A DNA stretch of 35,762 bases from Lachnospiraceae bacterium (GTDB taxonomy: Bacteria > Bacillota > Clostridia > Lachnospirales > Lachnospiraceae). The first letter of the stretch is position 1, and the number at the start of each line of letters is the position of its first letter. A program made the position numbers and the translations under genes. The notes beneath the pieces were generated by a model. The model made no database searches and was not told the DNA's origin. It saw only the letters and a program-made list of their open reading frames with translations. Location of the stretch: positions 1 to 35,762 of the forward strand of contig JAFRSH010000022.1 of the NCBI GenBank assembly GCA_017427685.1. Direction: 5' to 3'. Shown piece after piece: positions 7,969-19,763 of this stretch.

Positions 7969-8487
7969 TTACTTTGCGGCACGCTTGGAAATAATCAGGC
8001 ATATCAGCGCAGCCACGATCCCTCCGCATACAAAACCGCCCATATCAAGCCAAACATCCGCAATTTCGGGTCCTCTGCCGGGAGAGAATATTTGTATAGT
8101 CTCATCAATAAAGGCGACCGCCAATCCGCAAAACAACGTGTTGATCGACAGTTTTAAGATCTCTTTCCTGTCTGCCTTTCCGCTTTCCTTCGTGAATACT
8201 CTTCTCTTTCGGATAATAAGCGCCGTGTACGCTGCCATTTCAAGGCCCATGATCGCATATTCACAAAAATGAGCAAGCTTCCTGATAAACAATCCGGTTA
8301 TCATGTCTTCGGGAAGAAACACGCTCAGTATCGGTTTTAACAGTTCGAGCACAAATCCGCTCTCCTCTGATGATTCTTCCGCCGGAAGAAGGGAGTGTCC
8401 CCATGCGAATATGATCGAAACGACAATAAGGACCCTTAGAAGGATCCTTATTATTCTGTATTTTTCTCTTGAAGTATTTTCAGTCAT
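7969..8487 (-). CDS. VanZ-like membrane protein
   Basis: A 172-aa protein with about four membrane segments and the two VanZ signatures: RKLAHFCEYAIMG (69-81), and DETIQIFSPGR (128-138) followed by DVWLDMGG (144-151). VanZ was first described with teicoplanin resistance; most relatives are housekeeping membrane proteins of unknown role. I chose the ATG at 8487, preceded by an A-rich AAAGGG, because the longer start at 8547 would overlap the upstream fumarase gene by about 40 bp. It precedes the blaI-like operon on the same strand, but a separate promoter lies between them. Confidence 0.82.
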   Translation of the reverse strand: MTENTSREKYRIIRILLRVLIVVSIIFAWGHSLLPAEESSEESGFVLELLKPILSVFLPEDMITGLFIRKLAHFCEYAIMGLEMAAYTALIIRKRRVFTKESGKADRKEILKLSINTLFCGLAVAFIDETIQIFSPGRGPEIADVWLDMGGFVCGGIVAALICLIISKRAAK

Positions 8488-8507
8488 CCCCGTATCCCTT
8501 TTCCGTA

Positions 8508-9350
8508 TTACAGCGAAATACTCTTGTGTCTGTTGACATGACAGCATATATTGACCGCTACGGGAAGCCCTGCTATATGCGTCGGATATGTTTCGATATT
8601 CACACCGAGAACTGTTGTGACTCCGCCCATTCCGCCGGGTCCGATCCCGAGTTCGTTGAGCTCATTTGTAAGCTCGATCTCAAGCTCTTTTATATGCTCC
8701 TTCTCGGAGAAGGTCGTGATATCCCTTGTGAGCGCTGTTTTGGCAAGGATCGCACATTTCTCGAAATCCCCGCCGATACCGACTCCGACAACCATGGGAG
8801 GACACGCATTAGGTCCTGCCGTTGTGACCGCGTCGATAACCGCCTTTTTAACACCTTCTCTTCCGTCCGCCGGCGTAAGCATGTAGAGCTTGCTCTTGTT
8901 CTCGCTTCCAAAGCCCTTGGGCGCGAGCATGATATCAAGCTTATCTCCGGGAACAATATCATAATGTATGATCGCCGGAGTATTGTCTCCCGTATTTACT
9001 CTCAAAAGAGGATCGGACACTACGGACTTTCTCAAGTACCCCTCGGTGTAGCCTTCCCGAACGCCCTGATTGATCGCGTCCGTGAGATTCCCTCCCGTAA
9101 CGTGCACTTCCTGTCCGACCTTGACAAACAGAATGGCCATACCGGTATCCTGACAAATGGGGATAAGCTCGTTCTTTGCTATATCAAGGTTGGCTGTCAG
9201 CTGTCCGAGTACCTTCTTTCCGAGCGGCGATGTCTCCTCTTTCTCTGCGGTCCTGATCGCGTTCTCCACATCCGCCCCGAGCACGGTATTCGCCGCGAGG
9301 CAGAGCCCTTTCACCGCTTCTGTTATTTTTTTACATTCTATTTCTTTCAT
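8508..9350 (-). CDS. Class I fumarate hydratase / L(+)-tartrate dehydratase, alpha subunit
   Basis: This is the iron-sulfur-containing N-terminal half of the two-subunit class I hydro-lyases, which interconvert fumarate and malate or dehydrate tartrate. About 280 aa is the normal alpha length. The three expected [4Fe-4S] cysteines are visible in CQDTG, NACPP and NICCH. GIGPGGMGG and the NTGDNTP segment are also typical. The start is uncertain: the ATG at 9350 gives the conventional N-terminus MKEIECKKI, and in-frame ATGs at 9371 and 9398 extend it; none has a clearly spaced ribosome site. The matching beta subunit is not next to it nor elsewhere in the window, which is unusual. Downstream is vanZ. 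Confidence 0.85.
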   Translation of the reverse strand: MKEIECKKITEAVKGLCLAANTVLGADVENAIRTAEKEETSPLGKKVLGQLTANLDIAKNELIPICQDTGMAILFVKVGQEVHVTGGNLTDAINQGVREGYTEGYLRKSVVSDPLLRVNTGDNTPAIIHYDIVPGDKLDIMLAPKGFGSENKSKLYMLTPADGREGVKKAVIDAVTTAGPNACPPMVVGVGIGGDFEKCAILAKTALTRDITTFSEKEHIKELEIELTNELNELGIGPGGMGGVTTVLGVNIETYPTHIAGLPVAVNICCHVNRHKSISL

Positions 9351-9442
9351 ATGAACGACATATCCTTCCATTTTCTTAGACTGTTTTTTGTTCTGCATTT
9401 ATACCATTATTCTATTCTCTTCTGCATATATTCCGGTATACA

Positions 9443-9640
9443 GGATTCATCTGCTCGTATGTCATGTATTTCCATACTCAGCGACACCGCGACCGAAAAA
9501 CTTTCCGACCGAGCGTTCACAAGAACGCGGGGCGCGAAGCGAAAAATCACCGCGAGCGCTCTTGGCGAGCGTTTTCGGAAAGTTTCTTCGTGGCAGGTGG
9601 CGCCATTTTGTTTTTTCATACATACGAAGCAGATGAATCC
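9443..9640. repeat. 198-bp nested imperfect palindrome (MITE-like or structured element)
   Basis: The outer arms of 19-20 bp (9443-9461 and 9621-9640) match except for one inserted base. Inside them is a perfect 11-bp inverted repeat (9498-9508 with 9575-9585), and inside that two small hairpins (9513-9518/9523-9528 and 9557-9561/9567-9571). It occupies most of the 319-bp gap between gyrA and the fumarase alpha gene, where the fumarase promoter would be expected. No target-site duplication was recognised. It is either a small non-autonomous mobile element or a structured RNA/DNA element. Confidence 0.6.
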
Positions 9641-9671
9641 GTCACTTTTTACATCAATAGAATAAACCACA

Positions 9672-9699
9672 ACGGGTGACGGTGAATACCGTCACCCGT
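9672..9699 (-). terminator. Terminator of gyrA
   Basis: A perfect 12-bp stem with a 4-nt loop (9672-9683 with 9688-9699) begins 18 bp past the gyrA stop. It is followed on the minus strand by a modest T-rich stretch. Confidence 0.75.
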
Positions 9700-9717
9700 A
9701 TGTTTTACAAATGTGAA

Positions 9718-12327
<2,610 letters not shown>

Positions 12328-12362
12328 TTTTTCCTCCGGGTAATGATCTATATGATCGTCTG

Positions 12363-14353
<1,991 letters not shown>

Positions 14354-14358
14354 TTTTT

Positions 14359-15435
14359 TCAGAGAAGCTTTCCTTCTCCGACCTTGAAAACCTTGTTGAT
14401 CCCTGTCCTCTGCATTACGAATTCCTCAAGTCCCGTGCAGGTGATGAAAGTCTGCACTCCCTGCGTGAACCCGAGAAGCTGCGTCTGACGGTTTCTGTCC
14501 AGTTCCGACAGAACGTCGTCGAGCAGGAGGATCGGCGCCTTGCCACTGATCTGTCTGACCAGTTCTATCTCTGCAAGCTTCATCGAAAGAGCAGTTGTTC
14601 TCTGCTGACCCTGCGAACCGAAGGTTCGCGCGTTTTTGCCGTTTATCTCGAACTCGAGATCGTCCCTGTGCGGACCGACTGTTGTGAAGGTGGACGCTAT
14701 ATCCCGGTCTCTGCCGAAAAACAACTTGTCCTTAAAATCTCTCACCGAAGTATCCGGTGCGTAAACGATCCTGATGTCTTCTTTTTCTCCGGAAACCGCT
14801 CTGTGTACCGGCTTGGCGATCTCTTCGAGTTTCTGTGTGAATTCAGCTCTCTTCTCGATCAGGTAGGTTCCGTACTCAACAAGCTGTTCATCCCATACAT
14901 CGAGTGTCCCGAGGAGCTCTTTGTTAAGGGATACCTGTTTGAGCAGATTATTGCGCTGCGCGAGAACCTTGTTGTAAGACGAGAGATTGTGCATGTAAAG
15001 CCTGTCAAGCTGACTTGCTTCCATGTCAAGGAACCGCCTGCGTTCGGCAGGTCCTGCTTTTATCATTGAAAGATCATCGGGACAAAACGAGATGATCCCC
15101 AAAAGCCCAAATAACTGTCCGGCTCTCATAAGTGGTTGTCCGTCAAGGGCAACTCCCTTCGCCTTTGATCTTGAGAGTTGCATATCAATGCGTCTCTCCG
15201 TGATCTCGTCCGCTGCTATCATCCTGAGGTGCGCTTCTTCGCACCCGAACCTGATCATGTCTTTTTCTTTGCTCTGACGTTGCGATCGCGTCGTCGCACA
15301 CATGTATATGGCTTCGAGTATATTCGTTTTCCCGACTGCGTTGTCTCCGTAGAGGATGTTAACATTGTCGGAAAAATCCGCGCACAGCGACTCGTAATTT
15401 CTGAAATTTGAAAGTTCCAGTCTTTTTATCTTCAT
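14359..15435 (-). CDS. recF: DNA replication and repair protein RecF
   Basis: An SMC-like ATPase that helps load RecA at single-stranded gaps. The start at 15435 gives a standard 358-aa protein beginning MKIKRLELSNFRNY, with ribosome site AGGAAA; an upstream in-frame ATG at 15480 would add 15 atypical residues. Walker A is GDNAVGKT (30-37). The C-terminal part has the RecF/ABC-type signature region (TFGSQGQQRTTALSMKLAE) and the Walker B LLLDDVLSELD. It lies in the classical dnaA-dnaN-yaaA-recF-gyrB order. No remB-like gene lies between recF and gyrB. Confidence 0.97.
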   Translation of the reverse strand: MKIKRLELSNFRNYESLCADFSDNVNILYGDNAVGKTNILEAIYMCATTRSQRQSKEKDMIRFGCEEAHLRMIAADEITERRIDMQLSRSKAKGVALDGQPLMRAGQLFGLLGIISFCPDDLSMIKAGPAERRRFLDMEASQLDRLYMHNLSSYNKVLAQRNNLLKQVSLNKELLGTLDVWDEQLVEYGTYLIEKRAEFTQKLEEIAKPVHRAVSGEKEDIRIVYAPDTSVRDFKDKLFFGRDRDIASTFTTVGPHRDDLEFEINGKNARTFGSQGQQRTTALSMKLAEIELVRQISGKAPILLLDDVLSELDRNRQTQLLGFTQGVQTFITCTGLEEFVMQRTGINKVFKVGEGKLL

Positions 15436-15486
15436 GCTTTTCCTGTCACCGTGGGTGAAGCTCATCCCCCGATGATCCAAACCCTG

Positions 15487-15696
15487 CTATTCCACGGTGA
15501 CTTTGTTTCCCTTGTAGGTGTATGAGTCACCTTTGTAAAGCTTACGTCCGCGTCTTGTCTCGGTTTCACCGTTGACACTGACCTGTCCCTTTTCGATAAG
15601 GATCTTCGCTTCCACTCCGCTTCCGACTATCCCGGCAAGCTTCATGGCCTGGCCGAGTTTAATAAACTCATCCCTGATAGTAATGCTGTTATCCAT
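15487..15696 (-). CDS. yaaA: S4-domain RNA-binding protein YaaA
   Basis: A 69-aa protein that is almost entirely one S4 RNA-binding domain (FIKLGQAMKLAGIVGSGVEA, then VSVNGETETRRGRKLY). The family is conserved between dnaN and recF in Firmicutes; its RNA target is not firmly known, and a ribosome-related role is usually proposed. Size, position and motif agree with the family. The ribosome site (GAAGGG) is rather far from the ATG. Confidence 0.93.
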   Translation of the reverse strand: MDNSITIRDEFIKLGQAMKLAGIVGSGVEAKILIEKGQVSVNGETETRRGRKLYKGDSYTYKGNKVTVE

Positions 15697-15770
15697 GGTT
15701 ATATGATCAAACCCTTCTTTTGAAGCGGTAATATCACTTCAGTTTTCTCTTCAAACTCTCTGCCTGAGCA

Positions 15771-16883
15771 TCAAACCCCGATATTAACAGGGAGGATCAG
15801 GTACAGGTACGAACCGTCGCTCGCCTCAATCTTCATGGGTGCCTTGCTGCTCACGAGCTTAACCTCTATCATCTCGTCATCGATAACCCTGAGTGCTTCG
15901 ATGATGAACTTGGGATTGAATCCGATAAGGAATTCGTTTCCTTCCATCTCAACAGGCACGATCTCGTTCATAGAACCGAGTGTGGTTGTTATCTTGAGTT
16001 CGATGCTCTCCTCGCCTATGCCTATAACAACAGGCCTGCGATCAGTCTCCCTGATAAGGAGCGATGCTCTCTCGATGGAATCGAGGAAGTCCTTCTTGTT
16101 GATCTTAAGGATGGTATCAAAATCACCCGACATCATCTGCTTAACGTTGTAGTACTTTCCTTCAACCGTTCTGGAGATGATGGTCGTCTGGCTGTTAACG
16201 AATTTGATCTGCTTGTCCGAAAGGGACACCCTTGTCTTCTCGGAAGAGTCTTCTTTCTCGGCTGCGTAGATCTTGGCAATCTCGTTGAGTGTCTTTCCTA
16301 TAACTACTGCGTCAAATGTTCCGTAATCACTGTCAAGTGTGTAGTTAACGACCGCTATTCTGTGTCCGTCCAGCGCTGTAACGGTGAGAGTGTTGCCTTC
16401 AATCTCAAAGTGCTCGCCTGACATCAGTCTGTTGGCATCGTTATCGGTAACGGAGAAGATAGTCTTACGGATGATCTCCTTAAGGTCGAAGTTAGAAATC
16501 TCAAAACCATTCTCCTCGATAACTTCGGGAGCTGAGGGATATTCTCTTGTCTCACGACCCGCGATGTTGAACTTTGCTTTGTCTCCTTCTATACGAACGT
16601 TCTGAGATTCGTCGCTTTCAATGCATATGTCACCCTCCGGGAGCTTCCTGATGATGTCGGTGAAGATCTTGGAGTTAACACAGATGCTTCCTTCCTGAAT
16701 TATATCTCCGGGTGTTTTGGTAACTATACATAATACAAGGTCGTTACCTGTGATAGTGATCGTGTCTGCATGAGCGTCTATAAGAAGGCATTCAAGGATA
16801 TCAAGAGTGGTTCTTGTAGGAATGGCTCTTGATGCGGTTGTGATACTTTTTAACAATTCTGCTTGTGAACAAACAATCTTCAT
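15771..16883 (-). CDS. dnaN: DNA polymerase III beta subunit (sliding clamp)
   Basis: The ring-shaped clamp that tethers the replicative polymerase to DNA. The 370-aa product is full length, with three clamp folds and the conserved C-terminal YLILPVNIG segment that forms part of the partner-binding pocket. The N-terminus MKIVCSQAELLKSITTASRAIPTR... is typical. The ATG follows GAGGAGG, inside the leader shared with gyrB. It is separated from dnaA by a 309-bp origin segment, so it probably has its own promoter there. Confidence 0.98.
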   Translation of the reverse strand: MKIVCSQAELLKSITTASRAIPTRTTLDILECLLIDAHADTITITGNDLVLCIVTKTPGDIIQEGSICVNSKIFTDIIRKLPEGDICIESDESQNVRIEGDKAKFNIAGRETREYPSAPEVIEENGFEISNFDLKEIIRKTIFSVTDNDANRLMSGEHFEIEGNTLTVTALDGHRIAVVNYTLDSDYGTFDAVVIGKTLNEIAKIYAAEKEDSSEKTRVSLSDKQIKFVNSQTTIISRTVEGKYYNVKQMMSGDFDTILKINKKDFLDSIERASLLIRETDRRPVVIGIGEESIELKITTTLGSMNEIVPVEMEGNEFLIGFNPKFIIEALRVIDDEMIEVKLVSSKAPMKIEASDGSYLYLILPVNIGV

Positions 16884-16890
16884 CTCTTTC

Positions 16891-16960
16891 CTCCTCTTTA
16901 AATGCGGTTTCTAACCGCATTTGATTCCTTTCAAAACATTTCAACGAAGTAGTAGGCTCC
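16891..16960 (-). promoter_or_regulatory. dnaN copy of the leader element shared with gyrB
   Basis: Minus-strand order: GGAGCCTACTACT (16948-16960), 17 variable nt, AAGGAATCA (16922-16930), a hairpin whose core is AATGCGGTT (16901-16909) with AACCGCATT (16913-16921) and a 3-nt loop, then TAAAGAGGAG (16891-16900). Relative to gyrB the stem is one pair longer and one pair is A-T instead of G-C. A TTGACA lies just upstream (revcomp of TGTCAA near 16972) but lacks a convincing -10. Confidence 0.7.
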
Positions 16961-16965
16961 TCGAA

Positions 16966-17193
16966 ATTTCTGTCAATGTAATAAGATAATATGATAATAG
17001 TAGTAGGGGCGGTTTATAAGTTTATAACCCCTTCTCCCCTTTGGGCAGTAAAGCTTTTTGAAAATGATGCTTTTCGGATAAATCTGACAAGTCAGCATAA
17101 GCGTTAAAGCTTAAAATCCGGAAAAAATCTTTATCCACAGGACTCTTTTGATTATCAACAGGTTATCACCGGGTTGTTACCGTGTTATCCCGT
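16966..17193. other. oriC segment between dnaA and dnaN (likely unwinding side)
   Basis: It contains a perfect DnaA box TTATCCACA (17131-17139), a one-mismatch box TTATCAACA (17152-17160), and weaker TTATC sites at 17163 and 17185. Left of these is an AT-rich tract (16970-17035) with a run of TAA/TAG triplets, TAATAGTAGTAG (16995-17006), running into a GGGGCGG stretch. This resembles the DnaA-trio plus GC-rich design described for Bacillus origins. One CATAAGCGTTAA motif lies at 17096-17107. This gap of about 300 bp has no gene. Confidence 0.75.
17096..17107 (+). repeat. CATAAGCGTTAA motif, copy 1
   Basis: An exact 12-mer shared with three other intergenic sites (18725, 29873, 33684). This copy is 23 bp left of the perfect DnaA box in the dnaA-dnaN gap. 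Confidence 0.6.
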
Positions 17194-18569
17194 CAGATGT
17201 TGAGTTTCTTGGTGATGGTATCAACTGTTTTGCCGATCTCATCGTCCGTTTTGATCTTCTTCTCGACGGAATCACAGCCGTGAAGGATTGTGGCGTGATC
17301 TCGTTTGAAGACCTTTTCAAGCTCGATCGTCGACATGCTGGTGTAACGTCTCGTCAGATACATGGCAATCTGGCGGGGGATGACGATGTACTTGTCTCTC
17401 TTGCTCGAGAGGATCTCTTCAACGGGAACCGCGAAGTGTTCGCTGACGATGTCTATGATGTACTCGGGCGAGATCGTCTTCTTCTGGTTGGGGAAGATGA
17501 TGTCACGAAGTGCTTCCTCGGCAAGTTCCATGTTGATGGGAGTTCTCTTTATCCTGGAAAGTGCGATCAGCTTGGTGAGGGCACCTTCGAGTGATCTGAT
17601 GTTTGTGGTAATGCTCTGGGCGATGTAGGAAAGTACTTCATCGTCAACGTTGAGCTTGATGTTTGACTCGTACTCTTTGATCTCGAGCTTCTTTTGAAGG
17701 ATGGCCATCTTGGTCTCGAAGTCGGGAGCCGTCAGGTCAACCGTGAGGCCGCATTCGAAACGGGATCTGAGTCTTTCTTCAAGGTTATTGAAATCCCTCG
17801 GAGGCTTATCGGATGAAATAACGATCTGCTTCTTGGCCTCGTAGAGGTAGTTGAAGGTATGGAAGAATTCTTCCTGAGTACGATCTTTTCCTATTATAAA
17901 CTGGATATCGTCGATAAGAAGAACGTCGATATTGCGGTACTTCTCACGGAAATCGGCAGGTGCGACACTACCGTGACGGATAGCTTCAACCAGCTCGTTC
18001 ATGAACACTTCGCTCGTAACGTACATGATCTTGAGCGAAGGTGTGTTCTCGAGGATGAAATGAGCGATCGAATGCATAAGGTGAGTCTTGCCGAGTCCGG
18101 GATCACCGTAGATATAAAGCGGGTTGTAGTACTCTCCGGGAGCTTCGGCAACTTTGAGGGCTGCGGCATGTACAAGCGAGTTGCTTCCGGAAACGACGAA
18201 GTTGTCGAATGTATAGTCGGGGTTGAGCTTAAGTCCCAAAAGAGAAGATGACATGGCCGTCTGCTCGGGAAGTCTTTCGCGACGAACGGGCGCAGGTTCA
18301 TCACCGACGATATCGATGTTGATTTCCTCGTCGAGCATCTCTTCGATTGCGTTCTTGATAAAAGCGCCGTATTTGTTCTTGATGAATGAGAGGTTCGACC
18401 CGATGGACGGATCGGAAGAATAGAGAACAACAAGGTCGTCCTTTACATCCTTGACCTTGAGACTTTTGAGCCATGTATTGAAGGATACCTTGGTGATATT
18501 ATACTGAGTGCGTAAAAACTCAAGGATTTCATCCCATCTGTCAATGAGTATTTCCTTCTCATTATTCAT
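17193..18569 (-). CDS. dnaA: Chromosomal replication initiator protein DnaA
   Basis: The AAA+ ATPase that binds DnaA boxes and opens oriC. The 458-aa product has domain I (about 1-85), a short linker, and domain III with Walker A GDPGLGKT (155-162) and Walker B LLIDD (217-221). Domain IV has the DNA-binding signature DHATILHGCDSVEKK, a variant of the usual DHTTVMHA... form. Ribosome site GAGAGA precedes the ATG. The gene is flanked on both sides by DnaA-box clusters, allowing autoregulation, and has a clear promoter upstream. Confidence 0.98.
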   Translation of the reverse strand: MNNEKEILIDRWDEILEFLRTQYNITKVSFNTWLKSLKVKDVKDDLVVLYSSDPSIGSNLSFIKNKYGAFIKNAIEEMLDEEINIDIVGDEPAPVRRERLPEQTAMSSSLLGLKLNPDYTFDNFVVSGSNSLVHAAALKVAEAPGEYYNPLYIYGDPGLGKTHLMHSIAHFILENTPSLKIMYVTSEVFMNELVEAIRHGSVAPADFREKYRNIDVLLIDDIQFIIGKDRTQEEFFHTFNYLYEAKKQIVISSDKPPRDFNNLEERLRSRFECGLTVDLTAPDFETKMAILQKKLEIKEYESNIKLNVDDEVLSYIAQSITTNIRSLEGALTKLIALSRIKRTPINMELAEEALRDIIFPNQKKTISPEYIIDIVSEHFAVPVEEILSSKRDKYIVIPRQIAMYLTRRYTSMSTIELEKVFKRDHATILHGCDSVEKKIKTDDEIGKTVDTITKKLNI

Positions 18570-18664
18570 GGCGTTCTCTCTTTCGATAGTGGTGTCAAAA
18601 ACTGATATAATAAGGAAGAGATTGTGTCCGGAATCAATAAATGCCGAAGAATCCCAACATTATT

Positions 18665-18693
18665 ATTCTATATCATTTACGTCTTTTTTTCAA
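18665..18693 (-). promoter_or_regulatory. Promoter of dnaA
   Basis: TTGAAA (18688-18693) and TAGAAT (18665-18670) on the minus strand with a 17-bp spacer, about 95 bp upstream of the dnaA start codon. Confidence 0.6.
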
Positions 18694-18724
18694 GGAAGAA
18701 ATCCACAAATCAAAAAGTTTGCCT

Positions 18725-18736
18725 CATAAGCGTTAA
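18725..18736 (+). repeat. CATAAGCGTTAA motif, copy 2
   Basis: The second exact copy, upstream of the dnaA promoter and to the left of the upstream DnaA-box cluster. Next to it is a TTTAAA-rich inverted repeat (about 18740-18769). Confidence 0.6.
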
Positions 18737-18802
18737 AGGGGTTTAAAAGGCATTTAAGGGCCTTTAAACAGCATAATAATGCTCATAAACATCAAAACAA
18801 AC

Positions 18803-18855
18803 TTATCAATTTTATCAACACAAGTTATCAACATATCAACAAAATTTGTGGAAAA
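18803..18855. other. oriC segment upstream of dnaA: DnaA-box cluster
   Basis: Five closely spaced DnaA-box-like sites: TTATCAATT (18803), TTATCAACA (18812 and 18825), ATATCAACA (18833) and, on the other strand, TTTTCCACA (18847-18855). The whole 18570-18950 gap is non-coding. It holds this cluster, the divergent dnaA and rpmH promoters, and small AT-rich dyads. Confidence 0.75.
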
Positions 18856-18872
18856 CTTTGAGATACTAGTGC

Positions 18873-18901
18873 TTGACTATTTACTCACCGCTCAATATAA
18901 T
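18873..18901 (+). promoter_or_regulatory. Promoter of rpmH
   Basis: TTGACT (18873-18878), a 17-bp spacer and a perfect TATAAT (18896-18901), 49 bp upstream of the rpmH start codon. It begins 18 bp after the last DnaA box, so DnaA bound there could influence it. Confidence 0.75.
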
Positions 18902-18950
18902 GTTACTGCTGTGTAAATTCGCATAATTTCTACAGAGGAGGTGTATATAT

Positions 18951-19085
18951 ATGAAGATGACATTCCAGCCTAAGAAAAGGCAGAGAGCTGTTGAACATGG
19001 TTTCAGAAAGAGAATGAGCACCAAGAACGGCAGAAAGGTATTAGCTGCCAGAAGAGCCAAGGGCAGACATAAATTATCAGCCTAG
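18951..19085 (+). CDS. rpmH: 50S ribosomal protein L34
   Basis: A 44-aa, very basic protein starting [22 protein letters not shown] and ending GRHKLSA, the family's usual size and sequence. It starts at an ATG 8 nt after a strong GAGGAGG ribosome site. L34 binds 23S rRNA in the large subunit. It is the first gene of the rightward rpmH-rnpA-yidD-yidC-jag cluster and is followed by a hairpin with a T-tract, so ribosomal protein output can exceed that of the downstream genes. Confidence 0.97.
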   Translation: MKMTFQPKKRQRAVEHGFRKRMSTKNGRKVLAARRAKGRHKLSA

Positions 19086-19109
19086 GTCGCATTTATGTGA
19101 CCTTTTCTT
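19085..19109 (+). terminator. Attenuating terminator between rpmH and rnpA
   Basis: A 7-bp stem including one G-T pair (19085-19091 with 19096-19102) with a TTTA loop, followed by TTTTCTT. The downstream genes show no obvious separate promoter, so partial read-through is likely. Confidence 0.6.
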
Positions 19110-19161
19110 CTGTTACTCATTAAAGCTGATACATCGGTGAAGAGTTTGGCGGAGGAAACAG

Positions 19162-19506
19162 ATGTCTGCAGTTATTACATTGAAGAGCCGTTTTGATTTT
19201 GACAGAGTATATCAGAACGGCAGATCTTACGCGAACCGTCTGCTCATCATGTATGTGATGCCGAACGGCACGACCTCCGACAGGTACGGATTGGTCGTGA
19301 GCAAGAAGGTCGGGAACAGCGTGATCAGACACAGAGCAAGACGACTCATGAAGGAGTCGGTCAGGTTAACAGGTCGTATCGGAGAGAAGGGCTACGACGT
19401 GGTCCTTATCGCACGACCGGGGATTAGGGATAAGAAAATGGCAGATGTTGATGAAGCATTTCATCATCTCCTGACGATCATGAGGCACAAAAAGCCGGGA
19501 CGGTAG
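19162..19506 (+). CDS. rnpA: Ribonuclease P protein component
   Basis: The protein subunit of RNase P, which assists the catalytic RNA in maturing tRNA 5' ends. The 114-aa basic product has the signature stretch [20 protein letters not shown]. Ribosome site GGAGGA is 6 nt before the ATG. It has the standard position between rpmH and yidD. Confidence 0.96.
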   Translation: MSAVITLKSRFDFDRVYQNGRSYANRLLIMYVMPNGTTSDRYGLVVSKKVGNSVIRHRARRLMKESVRLTGRIGEKGYDVVLIARPGIRDKKMADVDEAFHHLLTIMRHKKPGR

Positions 19507-19532
19507 CGGTCCGTCCGATATTAACACAGCGC

Positions 19533-19745
19533 ATGAAGAAGATTCTTATAGGATTTGTCAGGTTTTATCAGAAACGCATTTCTCCCTTGAAAAAGAGAGG
19601 ATCTTGTATTTATATCCCTACTTGTTCCCAATATGCTCTGGAAGCCCTTGAAAAGTATGGGGCTATTAAAGGAACATGGCTCGCGATCAAGCGGATTTCG
19701 CGATGTCATCCTTTTGCAAAAGGGGGATTCGATCCCTTACGATAA
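19533..19745 (+). CDS. yidD: Membrane protein insertion efficiency factor YidD
   Basis: A 70-aa protein with the family's conserved core: [11 protein letters not shown], a Cys in [15 protein letters not shown], then [11 protein letters not shown] near the end. YidD associates with the inner face of the membrane and aids YidC-dependent insertion. Its start is 26 bp after rnpA and its end 18 bp before yidC, so it is cotranscribed with both. Confidence 0.95.
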   Translation: MKKILIGFVRFYQKRISPLKKRGSCIYIPTCSQYALEALEKYGAIKGTWLAIKRISRCHPFAKGGFDPLR

Positions 19746-19763
19746 GAATTCGAGGATAAAAAA

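Noticed and set aside
7460..8487. Beta-lactam or glycopeptide resistance operon
   Set aside because: BlaI/M56 and VanZ-like proteins alone do not make one: there is no beta-lactamase, PBP2a, ligase or VanHAX gene, and the M56 protein lacks the penicillin-binding sensor.
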